Assembly (NCBI RefSeq): GCF_027474405.1
Contig: NZ_CP114871.1
Span: forward strand, 1,807,001-1,871,000
Direction of reading: 5' to 3'
Source: Caulobacter sp. NIBR2454
Lineage (GTDB): Bacteria > Pseudomonadota > Alphaproteobacteria > Caulobacterales > Caulobacteraceae
Length of the DNA stretch: 64,000 bases
Shown: positions 15,705 through 24,190 of the stretch, piece by piece
Layout: the number at the start of each line of letters is the position of its first letter
Numbering within the stretch: the stretch's first letter is position 1
The notes under the pieces: model-generated
What the model saw: the letters and a program-made list of their open reading frames with translations, nothing else
Told to the model about the DNA's origin: nothing
Database searches by the model: none
Translations under genes and position numbers: made by a program

Positions 15705-17069
15705 GTGAGCGCGCGCATTCTGGTCGTCGATGACATCGAGGCCAATGTCCGTCTGCTCGAAGCCAAGCTGACGGCGGAGTATTACGACGTCAGCTACGCC
15801 TACGACGGCGTCACCGCCCTGGCCATGGCCGCCGAACAGCGGCCGGACATCATCCTTCTGGACGTCATGATGCCTGGCATGGACGGCTTTGCCGTCTGTC
15901 GCCGGCTGAAGGATGACCCCGCCACTCGCCACATCCCCGTGGTGCTGGTCACGGCGCTGGACGGCCGGGCCGACCGCATCGCCGGGCTTGAAGCCGGGGC
16001 CGACGACTTTCTTACCAAGCCCATCGACGATGTCCTGCTGATGGCGCGCGTGCGCAGTCTGACGCGCCTGAAGCTGGTGATCGACGAACTTCGCCAGCGC
16101 GAAGCCTCGGGCCGTCGTATCGGGGTCATCGCCGGCGCCGCCGCGCGCCTGGGCGGGACGGGCGGACGGGTGCTGATCGTCGATGACAACGAGCGCCAGG
16201 CCAGCCGATTGGTGGACGAACTGTCCCTGGACCATCGCCCGGTCTGGGAAAGCGATATCGATAAGGCGCAGGTGGCCGCTCACGGGCCTGTTGACCTGGT
16301 GCTGGTCAACGCCACGGCCAAGGCCTTCGATGGCCTGCGTTTCGCCGCGGCCCTGCGGTCGGACGAGACGACCCGGCATATTCCAGTGATCACCATCGTC
16401 GATCCCGATGACCGCGCCCGACTGGTCAAGGCGCTGGAGATCGGCGTCAATGACATCCTGACCAAGCCCATCGATCCGCAGGAACTGGCGGCGCGGGCGA
16501 GGACCCAGATCAAGCGCAAGCGCTACACCGATTTTCTGCGCGACAACCTCGACCATTCGCTGGAGCTGGCGGTCACCGATCAGCTGACCGGCCTGCACAA
16601 CCGCCGCTACATGGTGGGGCAGCTGGGCGCCCTGGTGACGCGGGCCGTGCGCGGTGGCGAGCCGGTGGCGGCGATGATGATCGACATCGATCACTTCAAG
16701 CAGATCAACGACACCTTCGGTCACGACGTGGGCGACGAGGTGCTGCGCGAGTTCGCGGTGCGCCTGGCGTCCAACGTGCGGGCCATCGACCTGCCGTGCC
16801 GCTATGGCGGCGAGGAGTTCACGGTGATCATGCCGGACACCCGCCTGGAGGACGCGCAACGTATCGCCGAGCGTATCCGCACCCACGTGGCGGGCTCGCC
16901 GTTCCGGGTTTCCGGCGGGGCGGAGCTGCTGACGGCGACCATCTCCATCGGCGTGGCGGCGACCCTGGACGAGACCGATACGCCCGAAGCCCTGCTGAAG
17001 CGGGCCGACAGCGCGGTTTATGAAGCCAAGGCGTCCGGCCGCAACCGCGTGATCGCCAGGGCGGCCTAG
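15705..17069 (+). CDS. pleD: Response-regulator diguanylate cyclase PleD
   Basis: 454 residues from GTG 15705 with GGGGGAG upstream. Order REC-REC-GGDEF: first receiver with phospho-accepting Asp53, second adaptor receiver (about 155-270) and cyclase domain with GGEEF at 368-372 and product-inhibition site R359-A-I-D362. All these numbers agree with Caulobacter PleD. Phosphorylation by DivJ drives dimerisation and synthesis of c-di-GMP at the stalked pole, which promotes loss of the flagellum and stalk formation. Co-transcribed with divK. Its TAG interlocks with the stop of the convergent cyclotransferase over 17066-17069. Confidence 0.98.
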   Translation: MSARILVVDDIEANVRLLEAKLTAEYYDVSYAYDGVTALAMAAEQRPDIILLDVMMPGMDGFAVCRRLKDDPATRHIPVVLVTALDGRADRIAGLEAGADDFLTKPIDDVLLMARVRSLTRLKLVIDELRQREASGRRIGVIAGAAARLGGTGGRVLIVDDNERQASRLVDELSLDHRPVWESDIDKAQVAAHGPVDLVLVNATAKAFDGLRFAAALRSDETTRHIPVITIVDPDDRARLVKALEIGVNDILTKPIDPQELAARARTQIKRKRYTDFLRDNLDHSLELAVTDQLTGLHNRRYMVGQLGALVTRAVRGGEPVAAMMIDIDHFKQINDTFGHDVGDEVLREFAVRLASNVRAIDLPCRYGGEEFTVIMPDTRLEDAQRIAERIRTHVAGSPFRVSGGAELLTATISIGVAATLDETDTPEALLKRADSAVYEAKASGRNRVIARAA

Positions 17070-17851
17070 GGCTTGGCCGGCGGGGTCAGCTTGATCTCGA
17101 ACATCTTGGGCCACAGCTTGCCGGTGACGAACAGACGGTCGGCCACGGCGTCGTAGGCGATGCCGTTCAAGACATCGGCGCCGGCGCGGTCGGTGTCGGG
17201 CAGCAAGCCGGACAGATTGATCCAGCCTGTCACCTTGCCGCTGGCGGGGTCGATGCGGGCGATGAGGTCGGTCTGCCAGATGTTGGCGTAGATCTCACCC
17301 TTGACCCATTCCAGCTCGTTCAGCTGATCGACAGGCCGGCCGGCGGCGTCGGTGACGTGGATGCGGCCGGTCTCCTGCAGCGTCTTGGGATCAAGGATGC
17401 GGATGTCGGCGGTGCCGTCGCTCATGAACAGGCGGCGATCGTCGCGGGTCAGGCCCCAGCCTTCGCCCGCGTAGGTGAACCGCCCCTGGGGTTTAAAGTC
17501 GCCCAGGCCATAGATGAAGCCGACCTCGTGCCGCCAGGTGAGTTGCACGATCCGGTCGCCGGCGTCGATGATGCCTTCGCCGAAGTACTGCTGGTCCAGC
17601 GGCTGGATCTGGAGAACGCGGCCGGTCGCCGGATCGACCTTGCGGATCGAGGATTGGCCGTGCTGGCCGGTGCTCTCGTAGAACGCGCCGTCCTTGTAGA
17701 AGAGGCCCTGGGTGAAGGCCTTGGGATCGTGCGGCAGGGCCTGGACCACCTGATAGCCGTATTCCGGCGTGGCGGCCTCGACCTTGGCCGGCGGGGCGGC
17801 GCAGGCGGTAAGGAGGCAAAGGGCGGCGGCGAGGCCGAGAAGGCGCGTCAT
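17066..17851 (-). CDS. Glutaminyl-peptide cyclotransferase, lipoprotein
   Basis: 261 residues. The N terminus is a lipoprotein signal with lipobox LTAC and Cys17. The rest is the five-bladed propeller of the plant/bacterial glutamine cyclotransferase family: FTQGLFY near residue 68, ESTGQHGQSSIR, GEGWGLTRD, MSDGT and ELEWVKGEIYANIWQTD are family landmarks. It forms pyroglutamate at N-terminal glutamine of peptides. The lipobox places it on the periplasmic face of a membrane. It ends convergent with pleD and sits downstream of rpmG but beyond that gene's terminator, so it should have its own promoter. Confidence 0.9.
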   Translation of the reverse strand: MTRLLGLAAALCLLTACAAPPAKVEAATPEYGYQVVQALPHDPKAFTQGLFYKDGAFYESTGQHGQSSIRKVDPATGRVLQIQPLDQQYFGEGIIDAGDRIVQLTWRHEVGFIYGLGDFKPQGRFTYAGEGWGLTRDDRRLFMSDGTADIRILDPKTLQETGRIHVTDAAGRPVDQLNELEWVKGEIYANIWQTDLIARIDPASGKVTGWINLSGLLPDTDRAGADVLNGIAYDAVADRLFVTGKLWPKMFEIKLTPPAKP

Positions 17852-17893
17852 GCCGGCATCCTAGCGACAGTCCATCTCAAGGCCAGAAACGAA

Positions 17894-17921
17894 AAACGCC
17901 CGGTCGCGGGACCGGGCGTTT
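17894..17921. terminator. Strong terminator after rpmG
   Basis: A perfect 12-bp stem AAACGCCCGGTC/GACCGGGCGTTT (17894-17905 and 17910-17921) closes a four-base GCGG loop. On the minus strand it is followed by a run of T, and it lies 25 bases past the rpmG stop, so it terminates rpmG transcription. The upstream A run makes it symmetrical enough to work in both directions. Confidence 0.9.
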
Positions 17922-17945
17922 CAAAATAGCAGCGCTAAGGCCGAT

Positions 17946-18113
17946 CTACTTGATCTTGCCTTCGCGGAATTCCACGTGCTTGCGGATGACCGGGTCGTAC
18001 TTCTTCAGCACGAGCTTCTCGGTCTTGGTGCGGGCGTTCTTCTTCGCGACGTAGAAGAACCCGGTGTCCGCCGTCGAGTTGAGGCGGATCTTGATGGAAG
18101 CCGGCTTAGCCAT
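17946..18113 (-). CDS. rpmG: 50S ribosomal protein L33
   Basis: A 55-residue basic protein beginning [14 protein letters not shown] and ending REGKIK. The order of a lysine/arginine-rich N terminus, a [12 protein letters not shown] turn and [12 protein letters not shown] is characteristic of L33, a small protein of the large ribosomal subunit near the E site. It lacks the CxxC zinc ligands seen in some paralogues, so it is the zinc-independent (C-minus) form and there is no zinc-dependent switching to expect. It is a monocistronic gene with a strong terminator immediately downstream. Confidence 0.97.
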   Translation of the reverse strand: MAKPASIKIRLNSTADTGFFYVAKKNARTKTEKLVLKKYDPVIRKHVEFREGKIK

Positions 18114-18224
18114 GATCGAATCCTGCGCAGGTGCGCGAGACCCGCGCGCCCAAAAACTTGAGAGGCGCGGAAAATACTCAAGGAGCGCTGGAAGTCAACG
18201 GCTTAGTCGATCTAGTGTCAGCGC

Positions 18225-18770
18225 ATGATGTACAGCACCGTTCTCGCCGCCATGGCGGCTCTTTCCACCGCAAGCGCGCCAGCGCCGCAAGAGGCCTTCT
18301 TCCAGAACCTGACGGCCCTGTGCGGAAAGCGATTCGCTGGCAAGCTCGTCACCACCGATCAGGCGGACGCCGCCATGGCCACCCAGCCCATGACCATGCA
18401 TGTGCGGGACTGCTCGGCGAGCGAGATTCGCATTCCTTTCCATGTGGGGACCGACAAGTCGCGGACCTGGGTGATCACTAGGACGGCGACGGGCCTGCGC
18501 CTGAAGCACGATCACCGCCATGAAGACGGGACCGAGGATGTTCTGAGCCAGTACGGCGGCGACACCGCCTCGGTCGGCACGTCGATGCGCCAGGAGTTTC
18601 CGGCCGACGCTTTTTCAAAGGATCTGTTCACGACCAAGGGCAATCCGGCGTCCGTGACCAATGTGTGGGCGGTCGAGGTCCATCCCGGTCACGCATTCGC
18701 CTATGAGCTGAAGCGGCCCAACCGTCATTTCCGGGTGGATTTCGACCTGACCAAGCCGCTGGCGGACTAG
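18225..18770 (+). CDS. Conserved-looking secreted protein, function unknown
   Basis: 181 residues. A short N-terminal signal peptide (MMYSTVLAAMAALSTASA) suggests export to the periplasm. The mature part starts EAFFQNLTALCGKRFAGKL, contains two cysteines (CGK and RDCSA) that could form a disulfide, and has a histidine-rich stretch KHDHRHEDG. No enzyme motif is recognised. The gene faces the NUDIX gene and the two stops interlock over 18767-18770. The rpmG promoter region lies upstream. I do not recognise a family and give no function. Confidence 0.75.
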   Translation: MMYSTVLAAMAALSTASAPAPQEAFFQNLTALCGKRFAGKLVTTDQADAAMATQPMTMHVRDCSASEIRIPFHVGTDKSRTWVITRTATGLRLKHDHRHEDGTEDVLSQYGGDTASVGTSMRQEFPADAFSKDLFTTKGNPASVTNVWAVEVHPGHAFAYELKRPNRHFRVDFDLTKPLAD

Positions 18771-19495
18771 AGGTAGACCAGCTTCCGTCGCCCGTTGAGG
18801 AAGCGCATGTAAGGAATCGGGCGGTCGGGCTGCTTAAGACGCTCGGCCACCTCCTGCACGACGAAGCGGGTGATGGCGGGCAGTTCCTCCAAAGCCAGGG
18901 CCTCATCCAGCGCCAGCCAGGCGATCTCGTCCAACTCGCCGTCCGGCAGACGCTCCAGGCTCATCAAGCGATCGGCCTCGGCCATGAAGAAGCGGGCGTC
19001 GAAGCGGCGTGGCCGATAGGGCGGGGTGATGGCGCGGGCCACATAGGTCAGGGCCGACAGGTCCGGCGCGGCGCCTACCGCCAGGAAGTCGCGCCAGGGG
19101 CCGGCGCCTGGTCTGGGCGGCGCGGGCTTGGCCAGCAAAAGCCCGGCCTCCTCGAAGGTTTCGCGGACGGCGGCCATGGCCAGCGCGCGGGGCAGGGTGG
19201 GGCTGGCGTGGCGCTGCGCTTGCGCGAGCTGTGATGCGACCTTGGGGTTCAGGTCCGTTCCGGCGGGGGCGATGAAGTCGGTGCGGTCGATGCGCCCCCC
19301 GGGAAACACCCACTTGCCCGGCATGAAGGCGTGGCCGCCGTTGCGACGACCCATGAGCAGGCGCGGGGGCCCGTCGTCACGCTTGACCACGATCAGGGTG
19401 GCGGCGTGGCGGGTGACTACGGCGGCGGCCCCAGCCTTGCGCAAGGCGCCGTGGGTCAGCGGGTCGTATTCGGCGTCCAGAGTCGGTTCGGCCAT
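18767..19495 (-). CDS. NUDIX hydrolase
   Basis: 242 residues from ATG 19495; the frame extends upstream but that part is not protein-like. The Nudix helix is AVRETFEEAGLLL, giving the REUXEEXGU core that binds Mg, with the preceding PGKWVFPGGRID strand. An unusually long insert separates the glycine loop from the catalytic helix, as in the branch related to CoA or NAD pyrophosphatases. It would hydrolyse a nucleoside diphosphate linked to another moiety; the substrate is not defined. Convergent with the secreted protein gene and divergent from the M20 gene. Confidence 0.88.
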   Translation of the reverse strand: MAEPTLDAEYDPLTHGALRKAGAAAVVTRHAATLIVVKRDDGPPRLLMGRRNGGHAFMPGKWVFPGGRIDRTDFIAPAGTDLNPKVASQLAQAQRHASPTLPRALAMAAVRETFEEAGLLLAKPAPPRPGAGPWRDFLAVGAAPDLSALTYVARAITPPYRPRRFDARFFMAEADRLMSLERLPDGELDEIAWLALDEALALEELPAITRFVVQEVAERLKQPDRPIPYMRFLNGRRKLVYL

Positions 19496-19619
19496 GGCAG
19501 GCAGGTTAAGCCGTTCTGCTGATGCGAAAAGAGGCGCCGTAACGTCAATCGTGCGATCAGCTTGACCGCGCCCGCAACGCCGGGGACTTTGCCACCCGAA
19601 TGTTGCGGGGATCAAAACA

Positions 19620-20927
19620 ATGCGCGTTGTGAATTTGGGTTTGGCGGCTGCGGCCGTGCTGGTTTCGGGACAGGCGGCTCAGGCGGCCACCACCGAGGAG
19701 ATCGCGGCCGCGGCGGCGAAGATCCAGCCCAAGGTCGTCACCTGGCGGCGGGATTTCCACCAGCACCCCGAACTGGGCGAGCAGGAGACCCGCACGGCGG
19801 CGATCGTCGCCAAGCACCTGAAGGACCTTGGCTTTGAGGTGCGCACCGGCGTGGCCAAGACGGGCGTCGTCGGGGTGCTGAAGGGCGGCAAGCCTGGCGG
19901 CGTGGTCGCCCTGCGGGCCGACATGGACGGTCTTCCGGTCGAGGAGAAGACCGGCCTGCCCTTCGCCTCCAAGGCCAAGGGGATGTGGGAGGGCAAGGAG
20001 GTGCCCGTCATGCACGCCTGCGGTCATGACACCCATGTGGCCATGCTGATGGGTGCGGCTGAAATCATGGCCGGCATGAAGGACCAGATCCAAGGGACGG
20101 TCGTGCTGATCTTCCAGCCGGCGGAAGAGGGGATGCAGGCCGGAGCCGGAATCGGCGGCGCCGAACTGATGGTCAAGGAAGGCGTGCTGGAAAGCCCCAA
20201 GGTCGACGCCGTGTTCGGCATTCATATCGGTCCCGGTGAGCCCGGAACTCTGAACTGGCGGTCGGGCGGATTCTACGCCAGCGTCGACCGCATCACCATC
20301 AAACTGAAGGGCCGGCAGACCCACGGCGCGCGTCCCTGGAGCGGCGTTGACCTGTCATCGGCCGCGGCCGAGATGATCACCGCCCTGAACGGCGTCGCGG
20401 CGCGTCAGTTGGACGTGGCGGCCTCGCCGACCATCATCACCATCGCCACGATCCATGGCGGCGTTCGCAACAACATCATTCCCGAAGATCTGGTGATGGA
20501 AGGCACGCTGCGGACCTTCTCCGACGAGCGGAACAAGGACGTCAAAGCGCGGATCAGCAAGACGGTGACCAACATCGCCGCCGTCTGGGGCGCGACGGCG
20601 GAGGTGGGCTTCAGCGGCTTCTACCCCGTGACCTACAACGATCCTGCGCTGACCAAGTGGGCGGAGCCGAGCCTGGTGCGCGCGACTGGCGGCAAGATCG
20701 AACCGAACGGCGATCTGGTGACCGGCGCCGAGGACTTCTCGTTCTTCGCCCAGAAGGTTCCGGGGCTGTACCTGCAGCTTGGCGGACGCAAGGCGCAGTA
20801 CAAGGCGGGTGAAAGCCCGGTGAACCACTCGCCCTATTTCGACATCGACGAGAAGGTGTTGGAGACGGGCGTGAAGGCGCACGTCACCCTGGCGCTCGAT
20901 TATCTGGACTCCAAGGCGGCCAAGTAG
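19620..20927 (+). CDS. Exported M20-family amidohydrolase (hippurate/IAA-amino acid hydrolase type)
   Basis: 435 residues. A signal peptide ends at AAQA. The metallopeptidase core has HACGHDTHVAML (metal Cys/His/Asp region), QPAEEGMQAGA with the catalytic and metal Glu pair, and a late GAEDFSFFAQKVPG. The dimerisation insertion lies between. The family cleaves N-acyl amino acids such as hippurate or N-acetyl amino acids; here export implies scavenging in the periplasm. It ends four bases before the rnr stop, convergent with it. Confidence 0.9.
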   Translation: MRVVNLGLAAAAVLVSGQAAQAATTEEIAAAAAKIQPKVVTWRRDFHQHPELGEQETRTAAIVAKHLKDLGFEVRTGVAKTGVVGVLKGGKPGGVVALRADMDGLPVEEKTGLPFASKAKGMWEGKEVPVMHACGHDTHVAMLMGAAEIMAGMKDQIQGTVVLIFQPAEEGMQAGAGIGGAELMVKEGVLESPKVDAVFGIHIGPGEPGTLNWRSGGFYASVDRITIKLKGRQTHGARPWSGVDLSSAAAEMITALNGVAARQLDVAASPTIITIATIHGGVRNNIIPEDLVMEGTLRTFSDERNKDVKARISKTVTNIAAVWGATAEVGFSGFYPVTYNDPALTKWAEPSLVRATGGKIEPNGDLVTGAEDFSFFAQKVPGLYLQLGGRKAQYKAGESPVNHSPYFDIDEKVLETGVKAHVTLALDYLDSKAAK

Positions 20928-20930
20928 GGG

Positions 20931-23249
20931 CTACCGCTTGCGCGCGCCCTTCTTCTTGGGCGCGCCCTTGTCCTTGCGATTGCCCTTGCCGGCGTTCTTG
21001 CCCAGGCGCACGCCGGGGGGCGGTCCGCCGCGCTTGCGCACCCCCAGGCGTGGCGCGGGCGCGTTCTTGTCGGCCGGCATGGGCTCGCTGAGCATCTCGA
21101 ACACCAGGCCGCCGGTGACGGGCGTGGCCTCGATCAGCTTGATGTCCACCATCATCCCCAGGGGCCAGCGGCGGCCGGTGCGCTCGCCCACCAGGGCGTG
21201 CATGCGATCGTCGTGGACGAAGTACTCGTTGCCCAGGGTCGAGACGGGCACCAGGCCGTCCGCCCCGGTCTCGGCCAGACGGATGAACAGGCCAAAGCGG
21301 GTGACCCCGGTGATGCGGCCCGCGAACTCGGCGCCGACGTGGTCCTGCAGGAAGGCGGCGACGTAGCGGTCGGTGGCGTCCCGCTCGGCGGCCATGGCGC
21401 GGCGCTCCGAATGGGTGATGTGCTCGGCCGTGTCGCGTAGCTGGCTGATGTCCTGGTCGGTCAGGCCGTCGGTCCCCAGGCCCAGGGCGCGGATCAGGCC
21501 CCGGTGGACGATCAGGTCGGCGTAGCGGCGGATCGGGCTGGTGAAGTGGGCGTAACGGTCCAGGTTCAGGCCGAAGTGGCCGATATTGTCGGTGGAATAG
21601 TGGGCCTGCATCTGGGTGCGCAGGACGACCTCGTTGACGATATCGCTGTGCGGACCGTCGCGAGTCTCGTCGAGCAGCGCGTTGAAGCGGTCGGTGCGCG
21701 GCGCCTCGCCCTTGTTCCAGTTGATGCCCAGGGTGCCGAGAAAGTCGGCAAGGCTGAACACCTTCTCCTGGCTGGGGGTGTCGTGAACACGGTAGATCAG
21801 GGGCGTCTTCTTGCCCTCTAGCGTCTCGGCGGCCGAGACGTTGGCCTGGATCATCATCTCCTCGATAAGTTGGTGTGCTTCGAGGGAGACGCGGCGGGCG
21901 ATGGAGACGACCTCGCCCTCCGGGCTGATGGCGATCTTGCGTTCTTCGCTCTGAATTTTCAGCGGGCTGCGAGCTTCGCGGCCCTTGAGCATCAGGCGGT
22001 AGGCGGTCCAGAGCGGCTTGAGGATCGGATCGAGCAGCGGGCCGGCCTTGTCGTCGGGATTGCCGTCGATGGCGTTCTGAGCCTGCTCGTAGGACAGCTT
22101 GGCGGCCGAGCGCATCAGACCGCGTACAAAGCGGTGGCTGATCTTGCGACCCGTGCGATCAAAGACCATCCGCACAGCCAGGGTGGCGCGGTTCTCATTC
22201 TCGCGCAGGGAGCACAGTCCGTTGGACAGGCGCTCGGGCAGCATGGGCTCGACGCGGTCGGGGAAATAGACGCTGTTGCCCTTCTCGCGGGCCTCGCGGT
22301 CCAGGGCGGTGCCGGCGCGGACATAGGCGGCGACGTCGGCGATGGCGACCCAGACCACCCAGCCGCCGGCGTTCTTCTCTTCCGGATCGGGGTGAGCATA
22401 GACAGCGTCATCGTGGTCGCGGGCGTCCACGGGGTCGATGGTGACAAAAGGCAGGTCGCGCAGGTCTTCGCGCCCGGCCAGGGTCGGGGCGTCGGCGGCT
22501 TCCGCCTCGGCCTCGGCCTGCTCGGAAAAGCCGGTGCGGATGCCGTGCGAGTGGATGGCGATCAGGCTCGCGGCCTTGGGATCGTCCTCGCGCCCGACGA
22601 CTTCCAGAATCTTGCCCTGCTTGGGGCCGTAGCGGCTTGAGGACTGGCCGATGGCGGCGAGGACGAGATCGCCGTCCTTCAGGTCGCCGGCCTCGCTCTC
22701 GGGAATCAGCAGGCTTTCCTTGATCTTGCGGTCCACGGGCTCGACGCGGGTCTCGCGGCGGTGCTTGCGGATAACGCCGAGCAGGCGGTGGGCGCTCTGG
22801 CCCAGGCGCTTGATCATCCGCGCCTCGGTCTCGCCGTTCTCCAGCTTTTCGAAACGGACCAGCAGCCGGTCGCCCAGGCCGGGGGCGCCGGCGGCGGCCT
22901 CATTCCTGTCGGGCGCCAGGCGGATCAGGTCGGCGTCCTCGGCCCGCATGAGCTGGACGTAGAGGTCGCCGTCGGGATCGCGTTCGGCCACCTCGACCAC
23001 GCCGACCTCGGGCAGGGCGCCGCGCTCGGCGAAGCCCTTGCGGCCGCGCTTGCCAAGGGCGCCCTCGGCGTTGAGCGATTTGAGCATATCGCGCAGGGCC
23101 CGGCGGTCCGCGCCTTTCAGTCCGAAGGCGCGGGCGATGTCGGCCTTGTCGGCTTCTCCCGCCTCGCGCAGGAACTTCAGCAGGGTCTCGCGGTCGGGAA
23201 GGCCCTGGGGCGGACGGACGGTTCTATTGACGGGCGGACGTTTGGCCAT
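20931..23249 (-). CDS. rnr: Ribonuclease R
   Basis: 772 residues from ATG 23249 (MAKRPPVNRT); an ATG at 23270 would add seven. An N-terminal winged-helix region, cold-shock domains, then the RNB nuclease with FVTIDPVDARDHDDAVYA, whose clustered Asp residues bind the two Mg ions, and a C-terminal S1 domain (RITGVTRFGLFIRL) followed by a very basic tail rich in Lys/Arg/Gly. It degrades structured RNA 3' to 5' and takes part in rRNA and tmRNA quality control. It stands alone. Confidence 0.96.
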   Translation of the reverse strand: MAKRPPVNRTVRPPQGLPDRETLLKFLREAGEADKADIARAFGLKGADRRALRDMLKSLNAEGALGKRGRKGFAERGALPEVGVVEVAERDPDGDLYVQLMRAEDADLIRLAPDRNEAAAGAPGLGDRLLVRFEKLENGETEARMIKRLGQSAHRLLGVIRKHRRETRVEPVDRKIKESLLIPESEAGDLKDGDLVLAAIGQSSSRYGPKQGKILEVVGREDDPKAASLIAIHSHGIRTGFSEQAEAEAEAADAPTLAGREDLRDLPFVTIDPVDARDHDDAVYAHPDPEEKNAGGWVVWVAIADVAAYVRAGTALDREAREKGNSVYFPDRVEPMLPERLSNGLCSLRENENRATLAVRMVFDRTGRKISHRFVRGLMRSAAKLSYEQAQNAIDGNPDDKAGPLLDPILKPLWTAYRLMLKGREARSPLKIQSEERKIAISPEGEVVSIARRVSLEAHQLIEEMMIQANVSAAETLEGKKTPLIYRVHDTPSQEKVFSLADFLGTLGINWNKGEAPRTDRFNALLDETRDGPHSDIVNEVVLRTQMQAHYSTDNIGHFGLNLDRYAHFTSPIRRYADLIVHRGLIRALGLGTDGLTDQDISQLRDTAEHITHSERRAMAAERDATDRYVAAFLQDHVGAEFAGRITGVTRFGLFIRLAETGADGLVPVSTLGNEYFVHDDRMHALVGERTGRRWPLGMMVDIKLIEATPVTGGLVFEMLSEPMPADKNAPAPRLGVRKRGGPPPGVRLGKNAGKGNRKDKGAPKKKGARKR

Positions 23250-23345
23250 GAGTCCGTGTTTAACGCGCATCGGGCGAGATTGTCCCGCTTGTCAGAGCGT
23301 CGTGGGGCTTGCAAAGCTTTGGGCTCAAGGATGGAGGCGATTTGC

Positions 23346-23816
23346 GTGACTCAGGACTATGGCGTTCAAAAACCCCGCAAGAAGCCGCCGCTCTTGTGGC
23401 TGGTCGGGATCGGGCTGGTGGTTCTGATCCCGGCGTCGTTCGTCCCAAAGTGGCTCGAACAGCGCAACGCCAACGTCGCTCAGGCGCAGGAGTGGACGGT
23501 TCCGGGTGAGCCTTGCGCTGTGGTCGACAAGGTCGCTTACGACACCGCCAAGCTGCCCAAGCCCAAGATCACCGAATACGAGGGCGTGCGGATTGAACGC
23601 CGCCTAGGCCATATGGAATGCGTCATGCTGCATGCCGACGGCGGCCGGGCGAGCAAGACCTATCCGGTCTGCCGTTTCACCAGCCCCTACATGTTGGGCG
23701 TGACGGTGGACGGCGCGTCGACCTACTTCGCGCCTCCGGCCGGCAAGTCGGCGCAGATCGCGGTGGAGAACGGTCAGCCGACCTGCCAGGTGATCGGCAA
23801 GCTGAAGTTCTTCTAG
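23346..23816 (+). CDS. Single-pass membrane protein, unknown
   Basis: 156 residues from GTG 23346, chosen because GGAGG lies eight bases upstream; the nearby ATG at 23331 contains that Shine-Dalgarno. A basic N terminus (KPRKKPP) precedes one membrane helix (LLWLVGIGLVVLIPASFV), giving an N-in topology with a periplasmic domain of about 110 residues. That domain has four cysteines (PCAV, ECVM, VCRF, TCQV) that may form two disulfides. No family recognised. Its TAG interlocks with the stop of the DUF1801 gene over 23813-23816. Confidence 0.75.
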   Translation: MTQDYGVQKPRKKPPLLWLVGIGLVVLIPASFVPKWLEQRNANVAQAQEWTVPGEPCAVVDKVAYDTAKLPKPKITEYEGVRIERRLGHMECVMLHADGGRASKTYPVCRFTSPYMLGVTVDGASTYFAPPAGKSAQIAVENGQPTCQVIGKLKFF

Positions 23817-24190
23817 TCGGCGGTCGCCAGCATCCAGGCGCGGGAGATGGCGACGATAGAGGATAGCTGCGCGGCCACGGTCGCAGAGTCCTTGAGTTCG
23901 ATCATGCCGCGATCCTTGGCGAGCCAGGTGATCAGGCCGGTGGGGTCCTCGAAAGTGAAGGCTCCGTCGCGGGGCCGGGCGCCCCGATGCAGGATGAGTT
24001 GAAGCCAACCCTTTGGGTGCAGGCGGAAGGTCACTCGATCCTCGCCCTTCCAAGTGAAGCTGGGTGCGTTCCACTTCACCCCGGCGGCGATGTCGGCGTC
24101 TGACGAGAGCAGGGCGACGAGGATGGTCTCCACCTCGGCCCTCATCGGGTGGTTGAGGGCCGACATGTAGCCTTCGAGTTCTCGCGTCAT
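23813..24190 (-). CDS. DUF1801-family protein, third gene of the ECF operon
   Basis: 125 residues. The ATG at 24190 overlaps the stop of the sigma-factor gene as ATGA, so it is preferred to the ATG two codons upstream. The fold family is suggested by VKWNAPSFTWKGEDRVTFRLHPKG, the usual DUF1801 core (YdhG/YjbR-like, an iron-chaperone-like fold). No catalytic residue is known. Its position as the last of three translationally coupled genes suggests a role with the YCII protein and the sigma factor. Confidence 0.82.
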   Translation of the reverse strand: MTRELEGYMSALNHPMRAEVETILVALLSSDADIAAGVKWNAPSFTWKGEDRVTFRLHPKGWLQLILHRGARPRDGAFTFEDPTGLITWLAKDRGMIELKDSATVAAQLSSIVAISRAWMLATAD

